DNA from: Shewanella nanhaiensis
GTDB taxonomy: Bacteria; Pseudomonadota; Gammaproteobacteria; Enterobacterales; Shewanellaceae
DNA: 64,000 nucleotides
Assembly (NCBI RefSeq): GCF_019457885.1
Contig: NZ_JAHZST010000001.1
Span: forward strand, 1 to 64,000
Direction: 5' to 3'
The notes under the pieces are model-generated. The model made no database searches and was not told the DNA's origin. It saw only the letters and a program-made list of their open reading frames with translations. Each line of letters opens with the position of its first letter. The first letter of the stretch is position 1. Below are positions 27,625-36,188 of this stretch, in pieces. The position numbers and the translations under genes are program-made.

Positions 27625-29418
27625 TTAATGCTTTAGATTGTTCGCTTTATTGACCAGAGTTTCACCATGAAAAACCGTGCCTAAAATAGCAATATCTTTG
27701 ATATCCATAGGCTCTACCTTTAATGGATTTTCCTTTAATATCGTGAAATTAGCGGTTTTCCCCTCTTCAATTGTACCAATGGTTTTCTCAAGATTTAACG
27801 TTCTCGCAGCCGTCGAAGTGATCGCTTTCATCGCGGTATAGGCATCAATACGTTGCTCTTGAGAAAGCGCTCTATTGTTAGCCGTCACTCGATTAACAGC
27901 AGTCCAAGCTAAGGTCAGCGGTTCGACCGGAGCCATGGCAAAGTCTGAGTGAAATGAAACAGGCACTCCTCTGTCTGTTAGCGATTTAACCCGAACCAGC
28001 GACTCTGCACGCTCAGTCCCTAAACCGTCGGTTGCATATTTATCTGCTAACGCCCAAAGATAGAAAGGATTAACTGACGCCTCAATTCCTAAACCTGCAA
28101 TCTCATCGGCTTGCTTATCAGTAAAGTATCCCATGTGATGCAAAGTAAGGCGGTGATCCTTTTTAGGGAAGCGCTGCTGATCTTCTACGTTGTAATCAAG
28201 CACCTGCTGAATACCGAGGTCGCCATTGGAGTGAACATGGATCTTATAATCATTTTGCCAATACAGACTCAGCTGCTCTTCAAACAGAGTCAATGGTGTC
28301 ATCCATTCCCCTTGATGGCCATCGGGATAACCCTCTTTCATCTGCATCAAAAGAGAGTAGATAGCGCCATCAGCAAACAACTTAACCTGTTTAGGCAGAA
28401 ACTTAATATTGTCTGTATTGTACTGCTCTGGCAGGGTTTCCATCACCTCCATCGCTTTCTGATTATCATTTCCCGCCATGGCGTACAGCTGAGTGCCGTT
28501 AGGGATCAGGTAAACATCATAAGGTGGCTTTTTATCCATCTCCAGCTTAAGCAGATCATACTCCATCTTAAAATCTGAGCTGGGAAAGCCTGGCTCAGCT
28601 ATTGTCGTAATACCATTTTTACGAATAAGTTGGGTCATCTTAGCTAGACCAGTTTTATATGACTGTGGATCAACCAGAATATGGCTAATCTTAGGTACTA
28701 AAGCTAACCAGCCTCCCTCATAAAAATGTCCACTTTTCCAATCGACCTGAGGATTGCCACTAAACTCACTCTCTTTAATACCAAACATCTCAATGGCTTT
28801 ATCATTAAGAAAAATCTCATGAAATGAGCGATGAATAACCGCAACGGGCTTATCAGGTGAAAGCTTATTGAGAGTCTCACGGTTTAACTCGCCATGCCAA
28901 AGCTGGTGATAACCCCATACAAAGAACATCTTGTCAGATTTAGCATTATCTTTAATCGACTGCGATAAGCGCTTAATGTAACCCTCAGGGGTTTGCACAC
29001 CTTTTTTCACACCATCTGGGAGCACCCAATCATGTGGCGCTATCACTTCGTTCGGTAACATCAACGCTGCAATTGAGGGGTGAAGGTGAGGCTCAATAAA
29101 ACCAGGCATCAGAGTATTGCCCTTTAGATCGTATTGCTCTGCCTTCCCCTCAAAGCGTTTAAATGCCTCAGCTTGGCTGCCGGTAAATACAATTTTGCCT
29201 TCACGTTCAACAACAGCTTCGACATACTCGGGATTATCACCAACCATGGTCAGGATATCGCCACCAAAGAAAAGAGTCTGCTGTAGCTGGTAAGGCTTGG
29301 CATCAATACCTTGCTGAACAACCTCAGCTTGGAGATTGTTTGGCAAAGATGTCGCTTCATCCTGACTGCAGGCACTCAATGCGGCAACGAGGGTGATGGT
29401 TCCAATGATTCTAAACAT
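27625..29418 (-). CDS. Lipoprotein amidohydrolase (YtcJ-like)
   Basis: The 597-residue product has a lipoprotein signal, MFRIIGTITLVAALSAC, with the lipobox ALSAC and Cys17 as the lipidation site. It is therefore an outer- or inner-membrane lipoprotein facing the periplasm. The metal-dependent amidohydrolase fold follows, with the HxH pair in FIEPHLHPS. Later histidines lie in HVHSNGD and TLHHMGY, and the Asp is in FHSDFAM. The layout is that of the YtcJ-like amidohydrolase_3 group, whose substrates are mostly unknown. It is monocistronic, ending in a strong terminator. Confidence 0.85.
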   Translation of the reverse strand: MFRIIGTITLVAALSACSQDEATSLPNNLQAEVVQQGIDAKPYQLQQTLFFGGDILTMVGDNPEYVEAVVEREGKIVFTGSQAEAFKRFEGKAEQYDLKGNTLMPGFIEPHLHPSIAALMLPNEVIAPHDWVLPDGVKKGVQTPEGYIKRLSQSIKDNAKSDKMFFVWGYHQLWHGELNRETLNKLSPDKPVAVIHRSFHEIFLNDKAIEMFGIKESEFSGNPQVDWKSGHFYEGGWLALVPKISHILVDPQSYKTGLAKMTQLIRKNGITTIAEPGFPSSDFKMEYDLLKLEMDKKPPYDVYLIPNGTQLYAMAGNDNQKAMEVMETLPEQYNTDNIKFLPKQVKLFADGAIYSLLMQMKEGYPDGHQGEWMTPLTLFEEQLSLYWQNDYKIHVHSNGDLGIQQVLDYNVEDQQRFPKKDHRLTLHHMGYFTDKQADEIAGLGIEASVNPFYLWALADKYATDGLGTERAESLVRVKSLTDRGVPVSFHSDFAMAPVEPLTLAWTAVNRVTANNRALSQEQRIDAYTAMKAITSTAARTLNLEKTIGTIEEGKTANFTILKENPLKVEPMDIKDIAILGTVFHGETLVNKANNLKH

Positions 29419-29494
29419 ACGTGTCGTCCTTTACTTGATAAAGCTCAGAGTGGAGCTAGATAGGTAACAGAGTTAATCAACAAAATAAAGCGGC

Positions 29495-29854
29495 TTACTC
29501 AGCTAGCCAGTTATCTACCGCTTTACGCTTCTCTCGCTTAATATCACGACGAAGCTTGTCACTAATCTCATCTCTTGGATCTAAACCATCTTTTATTTTC
29601 TCAACTCTCTTTGCGGCTTTGCGCTCCGCCTTACTCAACTGATGTTTAGTGTAACTACCGTCGGCCAACTCCTTTGCGTTCTTTTTCGCCTTTTTCAACT
29701 TATGTTCAGTACGGCGAAGATCATCTTTATACTCAGCCTTACTCTCCTTAATATCCCGATTCAAGCGCACGGCATCTTTAAGTAAATTCTGCGCAAGCAG
29801 ATCAGGAGAGATAAAGGTCATAAAGAGTGCAGCCAAGAGTAAACATTTTTTCAT
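29495..29854 (-). CDS. Small secreted charged helical protein
   Basis: The function is unknown. The start was placed at the ATG at 29854, with AAGG about 9 nt upstream. The product then begins MKKCLLLAALFMTFISPDLLAQ, a clear Sec signal peptide with a likely cut after LLAQ. The mature part (about 97 residues) is almost entirely Lys, Arg, Glu and Asp, and appears to be one long alpha-helix or coiled coil with several KKAKK/RKAAKR patches. A longer frame from 29914 would put a hydrophobic stretch behind 20 unrelated residues. Confidence 0.65.
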   Translation of the reverse strand: MKKCLLLAALFMTFISPDLLAQNLLKDAVRLNRDIKESKAEYKDDLRRTEHKLKKAKKNAKELADGSYTKHQLSKAERKAAKRVEKIKDGLDPRDEISDKLRRDIKREKRKAVDNWLAE

Positions 29855-29973
29855 ATCATTAAGCCTTAAAAAATTAAAGGCGAAATTATCTAAGGTTACT
29901 TTTGATGAATACATCCCCTTGCGCTCATTATGATCATAAGCTGGACAAATGAATCTTGAATGACAGACAACAA

Positions 29974-29997
29974 AAAAGAGCGCCTAAGCGCTCTTTT
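29974..29997 (-). terminator. Terminator after the symporter operon
   Basis: AAAAGAGCGC (29974-29983) pairs with GCGCTCTTTT (29988-29997) around a 4-nt loop, with T-runs on both strands. It lies 26 bp past the symporter stop codon at 30023. Confidence 0.9.
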
Positions 29998-30022
29998 ACT
30001 CAGTAACATAAAGTCATATCAT

Positions 30023-31741
30023 TTAGTGGTCGTGTGCTTCGCCAGACCCTTTAGGGAAACGAATTGACTCAACCATCTCCACAACATCAGCAGGAACTGC
30101 AGCCGTCACTTTACTCACACCAAAGGCAACAGCAAAGTTTACAAACATACCTAACATACCGATACCTTCAGGAGAGATCCCCATAAACCAATGATCTGCA
30201 TTGTTAATCTCTGGATTAACAAACTTAAAGAACACGATATAAGAGGCGGTGAACAGTAAGCCAATGACCATACCAGCAATCGCCCCCTCTTTGTTTATGG
30301 TTCTAGAGAAGATCCCCATGATAATCGCTGGGAACAGTGATGATGCAGCTAAACCAAAGGCTATCGCTACCACCGCGGCCACAAAGCCTGGTGGATTAAT
30401 TCCGAAGTAACCTGCCATCACAATACCGAGCGCTGCTGCGATTCGAGCAAACATCAACTCTTTCTTATCTGAGATATCCGGCATAAAGTTCTTCTTCAAC
30501 AGATCATGAGAGACCGAGGTTGAGATAACGAGCAGCAGACCAGCAGAAGTTGATAATGCCGCCGCTAAGCCACCTGCTGCTACCAGTGCGATAACCCAAG
30601 CTGGTAAGTTAGCAATTTCAGGCGTTGCCAAGACCATGATATCACGGTCAATTTTCATCTCATTTTCAGCGCCTTTAGCATAGTAGATCTTGCCATCAGC
30701 ATTTTTATCATCCCATGTAATAAGCCCTGTCTTCTCCCAGTTCTTAATCCACTCAGGCGCAGTTTCATAAGAAACACCCGTTGATTCTGGACCATTAATA
30801 GTTTCAATCATGTTTACACGAGAGAAAGCTGAAAGAGCAGGAACAGTGGTGTACATGATAGCGATGAACACAAGAGCCCAACCCGCTGATACACGTGCAT
30901 CTTTTACTTTAGGTACAGTGAAGAAACGGACAATAACGTGAGGTAGACCAGCAGTACCAAACATCAAGGCACCAGTGATAAAGAACACATCAATCATGCT
31001 CTTAGAGCCTTCGGTATATTGCGCAAAACCGAGTTCAGCCGATAAGCCATCTAACTTATCCAATAAGTAGACTCCGGTACCATTCCCCGCAGCATCAATA
31101 AGCTCAGCACCAAAGCCGATTTGTGGCAATACATGGCCTGTCATCATCACAGAGATAAAGATAGCTGGCACCATGAAAGCGAAAATAAGCACACAATACT
31201 GTGCAACCTGAGTGTATGTAATGCCTTTCATTCCACCGAGTACAGCGTAGAAGAAGACCACGGCCATACCAATATATACACCGGTTTCAACATCAACCTC
31301 GAGGAAGCGTGAGAATACCACGCCCACACCACGCATCTGACCCGCGATATAGGTGAAACAGATAAAGATGGCACACACAACGGCAACGGTACGTGCTGCT
31401 TGCGAGTAGTAACGGTCGCCGATAAAGTCAGGTACCGTAAACTTACCAAACTTACGTAGGTAAGGTGCCATACAAAGCGCTAGCAGAACATAACCCCCCG
31501 TCCAACCCATCAGGTATACAGAGCCATCATACCCGACAAACGAAACGATACCGGCAAGCGAGATAAATGACGCTGCAGACATCCAATCGGCCGCTGTCGC
31601 CATACCATTCATCACAGGATGGACACCACCACCTGCGACATAAAATTCTTTTGTCGATCCGGCTCTGGACCAGATCGCAATTCCAATATAGAGGGCAAAC
31701 GTTGCGCCCACGATTAAATACGTTAGAGTTTGTACATCCAT
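30023..31741 (-). CDS. Sodium/solute symporter, SSS family (DUF4212-partnered type)
   Basis: The product is a 572-residue inner-membrane transporter of the sodium:solute symporter family with about 13 hydrophobic helices. AGGGVHPVMNGMATAADWMSA near residue 37 and TAGLPHVIVRFFT near 265 are typical of the ActP/acetate-type branch. The small DUF4212 gene 27 bp upstream places it in the VC_2705-like subfamily. Acetate or a related short organic acid is the likely substrate by family, but this is not shown by sequence. A GEAHDH tail ends the protein. A terminator follows at 29974-29997. Confidence 0.9.
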   Translation of the reverse strand: MDVQTLTYLIVGATFALYIGIAIWSRAGSTKEFYVAGGGVHPVMNGMATAADWMSAASFISLAGIVSFVGYDGSVYLMGWTGGYVLLALCMAPYLRKFGKFTVPDFIGDRYYSQAARTVAVVCAIFICFTYIAGQMRGVGVVFSRFLEVDVETGVYIGMAVVFFYAVLGGMKGITYTQVAQYCVLIFAFMVPAIFISVMMTGHVLPQIGFGAELIDAAGNGTGVYLLDKLDGLSAELGFAQYTEGSKSMIDVFFITGALMFGTAGLPHVIVRFFTVPKVKDARVSAGWALVFIAIMYTTVPALSAFSRVNMIETINGPESTGVSYETAPEWIKNWEKTGLITWDDKNADGKIYYAKGAENEMKIDRDIMVLATPEIANLPAWVIALVAAGGLAAALSTSAGLLLVISTSVSHDLLKKNFMPDISDKKELMFARIAAALGIVMAGYFGINPPGFVAAVVAIAFGLAASSLFPAIIMGIFSRTINKEGAIAGMVIGLLFTASYIVFFKFVNPEINNADHWFMGISPEGIGMLGMFVNFAVAFGVSKVTAAVPADVVEMVESIRFPKGSGEAHDH

Positions 31742-31768
31742 CTCACCGCTCCTTATCTAGGCTATATG

Positions 31769-32035
31769 TTAGTCTTCGTGAACATTGTATTTTTTGTCTA
31801 ATGCATTCGCTTTAGCGACATAAACAAAAATCAGCGCCACAAACACGTACATTGCACCTTGCTGTGCAAACCAGAACCCTAATTTGAAGCCCATGAAATG
31901 AAACTCATTGAGCACATCTACCAATAAAATACCGCAGCCAAAAGAAACTGCTGCCCAAATGGCTAATAAGCCAAGCACTAAACGTAAGTTTTCACGCCAG
32001 TAACCTTCCGCTTTGTCGTTGCTTTCAAAACTCAT
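31769..32035 (-). CDS. DUF4212 small subunit of the SSS symporter
   Basis: The 88-residue protein has two membrane helices (about residues 20-42 and 52-78). WRENLRLVLGLLAIWAAVSFG and LGFWFAQQGAMYVFVALIFVY match the putative solute:sodium symporter small-subunit family. It is the first gene of a two-gene operon with the symporter. It probably assembles with or stabilises the symporter in the inner membrane. The ATG has a GGAG site upstream. Confidence 0.9.
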   Translation of the reverse strand: MSFESNDKAEGYWRENLRLVLGLLAIWAAVSFGCGILLVDVLNEFHFMGFKLGFWFAQQGAMYVFVALIFVYVAKANALDKKYNVHED

Positions 32036-32109
32036 AGCGACTCCTCTGTGATGATTTTTATATTTAAGTCTCAGTTAATTTATCAAGCAACAAGACAACA
32101 ACAATCGCG

Positions 32110-32235
32110 ACCTTAGTCTAACGCACACGGCAACTTTCGTATTACAACTATGTATTGTTACTATATAACAACCACTTACGGGTTGACGTCCACGTAAAGT
32201 TATTAGTGTTTGAACGGTAAACGTTAGACTAAGGT
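32110..32235. promoter_or_regulatory. Two TTAGnCTAA sites as a 14-bp inverted repeat
   Basis: ACCTTAGTCTAACG (32110-32123) and CGTTAGACTAAGGT (32222-32235) are exact reverse complements, 98 bp apart. Each arm is itself a small dyad, TTAG-n-CTAA. They lie 75-200 bp upstream of the symporter operon. The pair could be a two-site operator for a dimeric regulator of organic-acid uptake (inference). Confidence 0.6.
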
Positions 32236-32240
32236 AGGAG

Positions 32241-32639
32241 ACAGATCGTCAAGATTAGTGGCATTCTTCGCCTACTTTCAGCGCGAGAGTCACTAAATGA
32301 GCGGGCTTGCGATTAAGATGATAGAAGGAGTGATTACTCTTTCTCGGAGTAAATAATAATGATTCGGTGAGAACTTTTATCCCCCCTATTGATACGCCTT
32401 TCATTAAAGAGAAACGTAAAAAGCAGGTAGAGTAATAAGGTTTCATACTACATATTCAATCTTTATTAATAGGGATTAAGCCACATTCCATCCATAGCAA
32501 CCGCTATAAATAGTGAACCACCAGTGATAAATCCTGCAAAATTGCAATAAAAATATTTTTTTCGCTTTTTCATCTTCATCTATGCTAGGTTATTTGTCAT
32601 ACAAATAAGATTATAATAACCATTGTATGGAGAAAACGT
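32241..32639. other. Intergenic region before the beta-helix gene
   Basis: About 400 bp with no convincing gene. A 63-residue minus-strand frame (32255-32446) has no ribosome site or motif. AT-rich DNA just before 32620 should hold the promoter of the beta-helix gene. An AATAACCATTGTATGGAG stretch precedes its ATG. Confidence 0.4.
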
Positions 32640-34556
32640 ATGAGAAAAACAACAAGCGTGCTGGCACTTATCGGCGCCTCATTAGCAGGACAAGCCTTTG
32701 CCTGCTCAACACCCAATACATGTAGTGCAGGTAGCAGTACAAGCTACTGTAAAATTGACGTAAAGGATTGGGGGGTTTTAAAAACAAACACAGACAATAG
32801 TGCCTGCATGAAAGGCGCTACAGACTTTGCCATTCAACAATCCACAAGTAAAGATGTTGATCTCGTATTTGGTAACGGCAGTTTTAATTTTGCAGCCCCT
32901 GTAACTGTTAGCGCAAAAAGTAAACACTCAAGTAAAAATTACAGTTTCAACAACTCCCGCATTGCCATCGCCAATAAAACCTCAAGTAAATATCTACAGA
33001 TCAAAGGAGCAGGTACGAATAACACCACCATTAAATTCATTGGGTTTAATCAAAATATTGATGGCAACACCACCGGACTTAACGGCATTAGCTTCTTTAA
33101 TAGCAATAATGTTCGCATCAACAATCTCTCATTGACCCATGACAAATACCCATTTACCCAAGGTAAACTTGAAGCGAGCTCCATCACTTCTAAAAGCGAC
33201 TCAACGGCAGTTATTCAATTAGATACTGGTTATAGTGCACCAGAGCAGTTTATCCGTGATAGTACAGACAAAAGTTATATCGTCACTTTTAATGGTGATA
33301 CGACTTATGAAAAAGTACCGTCAGACATGAAGTTCACCGACTCCCGCCATCTGGGTGGGAATCGTTATGAGTTATCAGGTATAAGCAAGACAGATTCGAC
33401 CTATCTATATAATAACCACAGAACCAATAGTAATCTAAAGGTAGCCCTCTCCCCTAAAGTGGGTGGTGAGACCCTCTACTTTTTTAATACCAGTAATGTA
33501 ACAGCGAAGAATCTGGAGTTATCCAACGCCCCAGCAGTAGCTGTCCGAGGTCAAAACGGCGGCAGTAATATTACTTTAGATAACGTTAATTACCGCCGTA
33601 AAAAGATTAACAGCACCGATGTAAATCCACTCATGGCTGGTACAGCAGGTGGTTATATCTTCCAAGCGATTCGAGGAGGGTTAAAAATTATAAATTCAAC
33701 AATAGATCATAATGCCGATGACTCTTTAGGCCTGTTTGCAAGAGGCACAGACCTAACATCAGTTTCAGGTAATACAGCGACGATAAATGAGAAAAAAGGG
33801 CAATTTATCAGCAACGGTGACATAGTGGACATCTATGATAAAGCTGATTCTCGCAAGAAAGATAAAGGGTTAAAAGTAACGAATATCACTAGCCTAAGTG
33901 ACGGCAATATCAAAATCACATTTAACAAGAGCATCAATAACTCTGTCACTGGTGACTATATTGGCAGCCGTAACGCAACGATTGGTACCAGCAGCAATCC
34001 CTTTGAAATAAAAGATAATGTTTTGCAACATAACAAGGGCCGAGCTATTCGCTCCAATGCGTCATTCGGTACCATCTCAGGTAACACTGTACGCCGCAAT
34101 GGTAACTCAGGGATCTGGATGGGTGGCGATGCTGAGCACAATTCACAATGCAGCCAATCAGTCACCATCTCAAATAACACGGCTGTACAGCAGCTTCACG
34201 GCCCAGCAATTTTGGTTTACAACGCAATCAAGAACAATGCCAGCACACTAAAATGCAATAAAGATCTGACCATAACTAACAATACAATCAACGAGCAGGC
34301 ACAAAATGCGCCAGCGTTATTTATCGACAACACCAACACAGCCACCATTAAAGATAACAACTACCGCTCAGAGTTCAGTGGCAGTAGTGTGATCAAAAAA
34401 GTTGTCTATGAGAGATTACGCACTTCAGGTATCACCTCAGGTCAACGTAATAATACGGTAGTCCTCTCTAACTACGCCAAAAATTTAACAGTCTCTAGCA
34501 ACTCAACAGCCAGTGGCAAAGGAAAATCTTACTCGAAAACAAGTAATACTCGCTAA
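32640..34556 (+). CDS. Secreted right-handed beta-helix protein, distantly GH110-like
   Basis: The 638-residue product has a Sec signal peptide (MRKTTSVLALIGASLAGQAFA). The rest is a repetitive Asn/Ser/Thr-rich protein with many parallel beta-helix turns such as NVRINNLSLTHD, NVTAKNLELSN and TATIKDNN. The central stretch FQAIRGGLKIINSTIDHNAD continues DSLGLFARG. A later one, NKGRAIRSNASFGTISGNTV, is followed by NSGIWMGGDA. Together these follow the motif order of GH110 alpha-galactosidase-like proteins (DD-bearing turn, NRARG-like turn, then GD). That match is loose and from memory. It is probably an extracellular carbohydrate-binding or -cleaving protein. The gene is monocistronic, with a GGAG ribosome site and a strong terminator. 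Confidence 0.7.
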   Translation: MRKTTSVLALIGASLAGQAFACSTPNTCSAGSSTSYCKIDVKDWGVLKTNTDNSACMKGATDFAIQQSTSKDVDLVFGNGSFNFAAPVTVSAKSKHSSKNYSFNNSRIAIANKTSSKYLQIKGAGTNNTTIKFIGFNQNIDGNTTGLNGISFFNSNNVRINNLSLTHDKYPFTQGKLEASSITSKSDSTAVIQLDTGYSAPEQFIRDSTDKSYIVTFNGDTTYEKVPSDMKFTDSRHLGGNRYELSGISKTDSTYLYNNHRTNSNLKVALSPKVGGETLYFFNTSNVTAKNLELSNAPAVAVRGQNGGSNITLDNVNYRRKKINSTDVNPLMAGTAGGYIFQAIRGGLKIINSTIDHNADDSLGLFARGTDLTSVSGNTATINEKKGQFISNGDIVDIYDKADSRKKDKGLKVTNITSLSDGNIKITFNKSINNSVTGDYIGSRNATIGTSSNPFEIKDNVLQHNKGRAIRSNASFGTISGNTVRRNGNSGIWMGGDAEHNSQCSQSVTISNNTAVQQLHGPAILVYNAIKNNASTLKCNKDLTITNNTINEQAQNAPALFIDNTNTATIKDNNYRSEFSGSSVIKKVVYERLRTSGITSGQRNNTVVLSNYAKNLTVSSNSTASGKGKSYSKTSNTR

Positions 34557-34581
34557 TTACGTTTAAACAAGTCCCTCAAAC

Positions 34582-34617
34582 AAAAAACCGCAACCAAGAG
34601 CTTGGTTGCGGTTTTTT
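34582..34617. terminator. Bidirectional terminator
   Basis: AAAAAACCGCAACCAAG (34582-34598) and CTTGGTTGCGGTTTTTT (34601-34617) form a perfect 17-bp palindrome around AG. T-runs occur on both strands. It serves the beta-helix gene and the convergent DsbA-like gene. Confidence 0.95.
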
Positions 34618-34625
34618 AATGAGGA

Positions 34626-35252
34626 CTAAGGTTTATCCTCAAGCTCAGATAGGTAGGTCACCAGATCAGCGAGTTCCTCTGCCGTTCTGTGTTTTGAAGA
34701 GATAAGGTATTTTCCGTTTACCAGTAACGAAGGCACACCGCGTATTCCAGCAAGTTGCGCTTGGGTATCATAATTAGAGATAGCTAAGCTTGCATCGGCA
34801 GAGCTCATGGCTTTGTCCACATCCTCACGCTTAACCCCTTGTTTAACAAAGTACTCAGCTAGCTGATCCTTGCGGGTAAATGCGCCCTCTTTCTCATGTA
34901 TCCGCTTGAAAATATTGCCATGAAGTTGAGAAGCCATCTTAAACTTTTCAGCTAAATAATAAGCCTCTTGGCTCAAGATCCAGCTGGTTCGCCCCGCACC
35001 AATAGGTGTCCTAGCAAATTCAACCTTGCCCTTTAGCAGAGCTTCAGTCTCCTCAAAAAGAGGGTCTTGGCGATAACAGTGGGGACAGTTATAGGAGAAA
35101 AACTCCCTTACTACTGGAGTGTTGGACTCTGGGATCCCAGATACTTGAGTATAATCGACTCCCTCCACGTAGGGGTTAGCATCAACACTCATTGACAACA
35201 TAGCGGTAAAAAGAAGAAGCAACGCCATTAAAGGGTTTGTAATTGATCTCAT
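34626..35252 (-). CDS. Periplasmic thiol:disulfide interchange protein, DsbA-like
   Basis: This is a thioredoxin-fold oxidoreductase of the DsbA family, which forms disulfides in exported proteins. The start was set at the ATG at 35252 because GGAGATAAG precedes it and a signal peptide follows (MRSITNPLMALLLLFTAMLS, cut near VDA-NP). The active site is C56-P-H-C59, identical to DsbA, and the cis-Pro loop is GVPSLLV. The 208-residue product is DsbA-sized. It is adjacent to the YeeZ-like gene upstream, with the same orientation. Confidence 0.9.
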   Translation of the reverse strand: MRSITNPLMALLLLFTAMLSMSVDANPYVEGVDYTQVSGIPESNTPVVREFFSYNCPHCYRQDPLFEETEALLKGKVEFARTPIGAGRTSWILSQEAYYLAEKFKMASQLHGNIFKRIHEKEGAFTRKDQLAEYFVKQGVKREDVDKAMSSADASLAISNYDTQAQLAGIRGVPSLLVNGKYLISSKHRTAEELADLVTYLSELEDKP

Positions 35253-35285
35253 CTTATCTCCATTAATATGACTATCTAAAAACAC

Positions 35286-36107
35286 TTAGCACGTAAAACT
35301 GATCTTCATCGGATCTTGATGTTGATACTCAAATCCCAGCTCAGTTGAGATTTTACTTCCATCAATGACCTTACCTGCTTGCTCAGTATCACCAAACTCA
35401 GGCTCAACTAAAGAGAGTGACTGCGCCATTTTAGTATAAAACTCTTTTCTAGTCGGATGGCTTGGGGCGCAAAGGTTATAGGTATCGGAGACCTTACCAC
35501 TCGATAGCACACAAGCAACTGCAGCGACACAATCATCGAGGTGTACAATATTCACTGGAGAGTCTGCACCAGCAAGCTCAGTTTTACCGGCTAAGAATCG
35601 CCCAGGGTGTCTTGCAGGTCCGACGAGCCCTGCAAAACGTATTACACAGGCATTGCTAGCCTGATTAAAGAGCGACTCTGCCTGCAGTAACACCTCACTA
35701 GCCTCAGAGTGGGCTTGTGCATCTTGTTCTGTCACGAGCTTTTCGGATGAGGGGTACACACCAGTAGTGCTGATAAAGATAAGCTTCTGGTATTGATGAT
35801 CTGCAATAAGATGCTTTAACTGCTTTAAACGTCGAATATAGGCGCCGGGAGACTTTCGAATTGATGGAGGGATATTAATGATTATCGCATCGGTGCGTAA
35901 TTTAGCATTGAGTTGGGCTTGATTACCGTCCGTGCTATCCAGATCTAAGACAAATCCACAGATATTGTCTAGCCCAAGGGCCAACGCATCTTTGGCGCTT
36001 CTTTTGCTACCACTGACAGCTAAACCCTGCTTCACTAACGCTTTTGCCAGTGGCAAACCAAACCAGCCACAACCTACAATACTTACTGTGTTAATCTTCA
36101 AGGTCAA
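35286..36107 (-). CDS. SDR-family NAD(P)-binding protein (YeeZ-like)
   Basis: The 273-residue protein is an extended short-chain dehydrogenase. The N-terminal glycine motif is VSIVGCGWFGLPLAKAL (about residues 8-24), with ISTTGVYPS near 112. Instead of the usual YxxxK pair it has a divergent region, as in the YeeZ/YeeZ-like epimerases whose substrates are unknown. Binding of NAD(P) is likely and catalysis is uncertain. It is upstream of, and co-directional with, the DsbA-like gene, with 33 bp between them. No functional link between the two is apparent. Confidence 0.82.
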   Translation of the reverse strand: MTLKINTVSIVGCGWFGLPLAKALVKQGLAVSGSKRSAKDALALGLDNICGFVLDLDSTDGNQAQLNAKLRTDAIIINIPPSIRKSPGAYIRRLKQLKHLIADHQYQKLIFISTTGVYPSSEKLVTEQDAQAHSEASEVLLQAESLFNQASNACVIRFAGLVGPARHPGRFLAGKTELAGADSPVNIVHLDDCVAAVACVLSSGKVSDTYNLCAPSHPTRKEFYTKMAQSLSLVEPEFGDTEQAGKVIDGSKISTELGFEYQHQDPMKISFTC

Positions 36108-36188
36108 CTCGATACAGCTACAATTTGAGACATCATAGCGAATGCAGTATTAGGATACTAGTAAGAAAGAACTGCAATTAAGGTTGAG

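Noticed and set aside
32255..32446. 63-residue minus-strand ORF before the beta-helix gene
   Set aside because: No ribosome site and no homology. It lies in a promoter-like AT-rich region.
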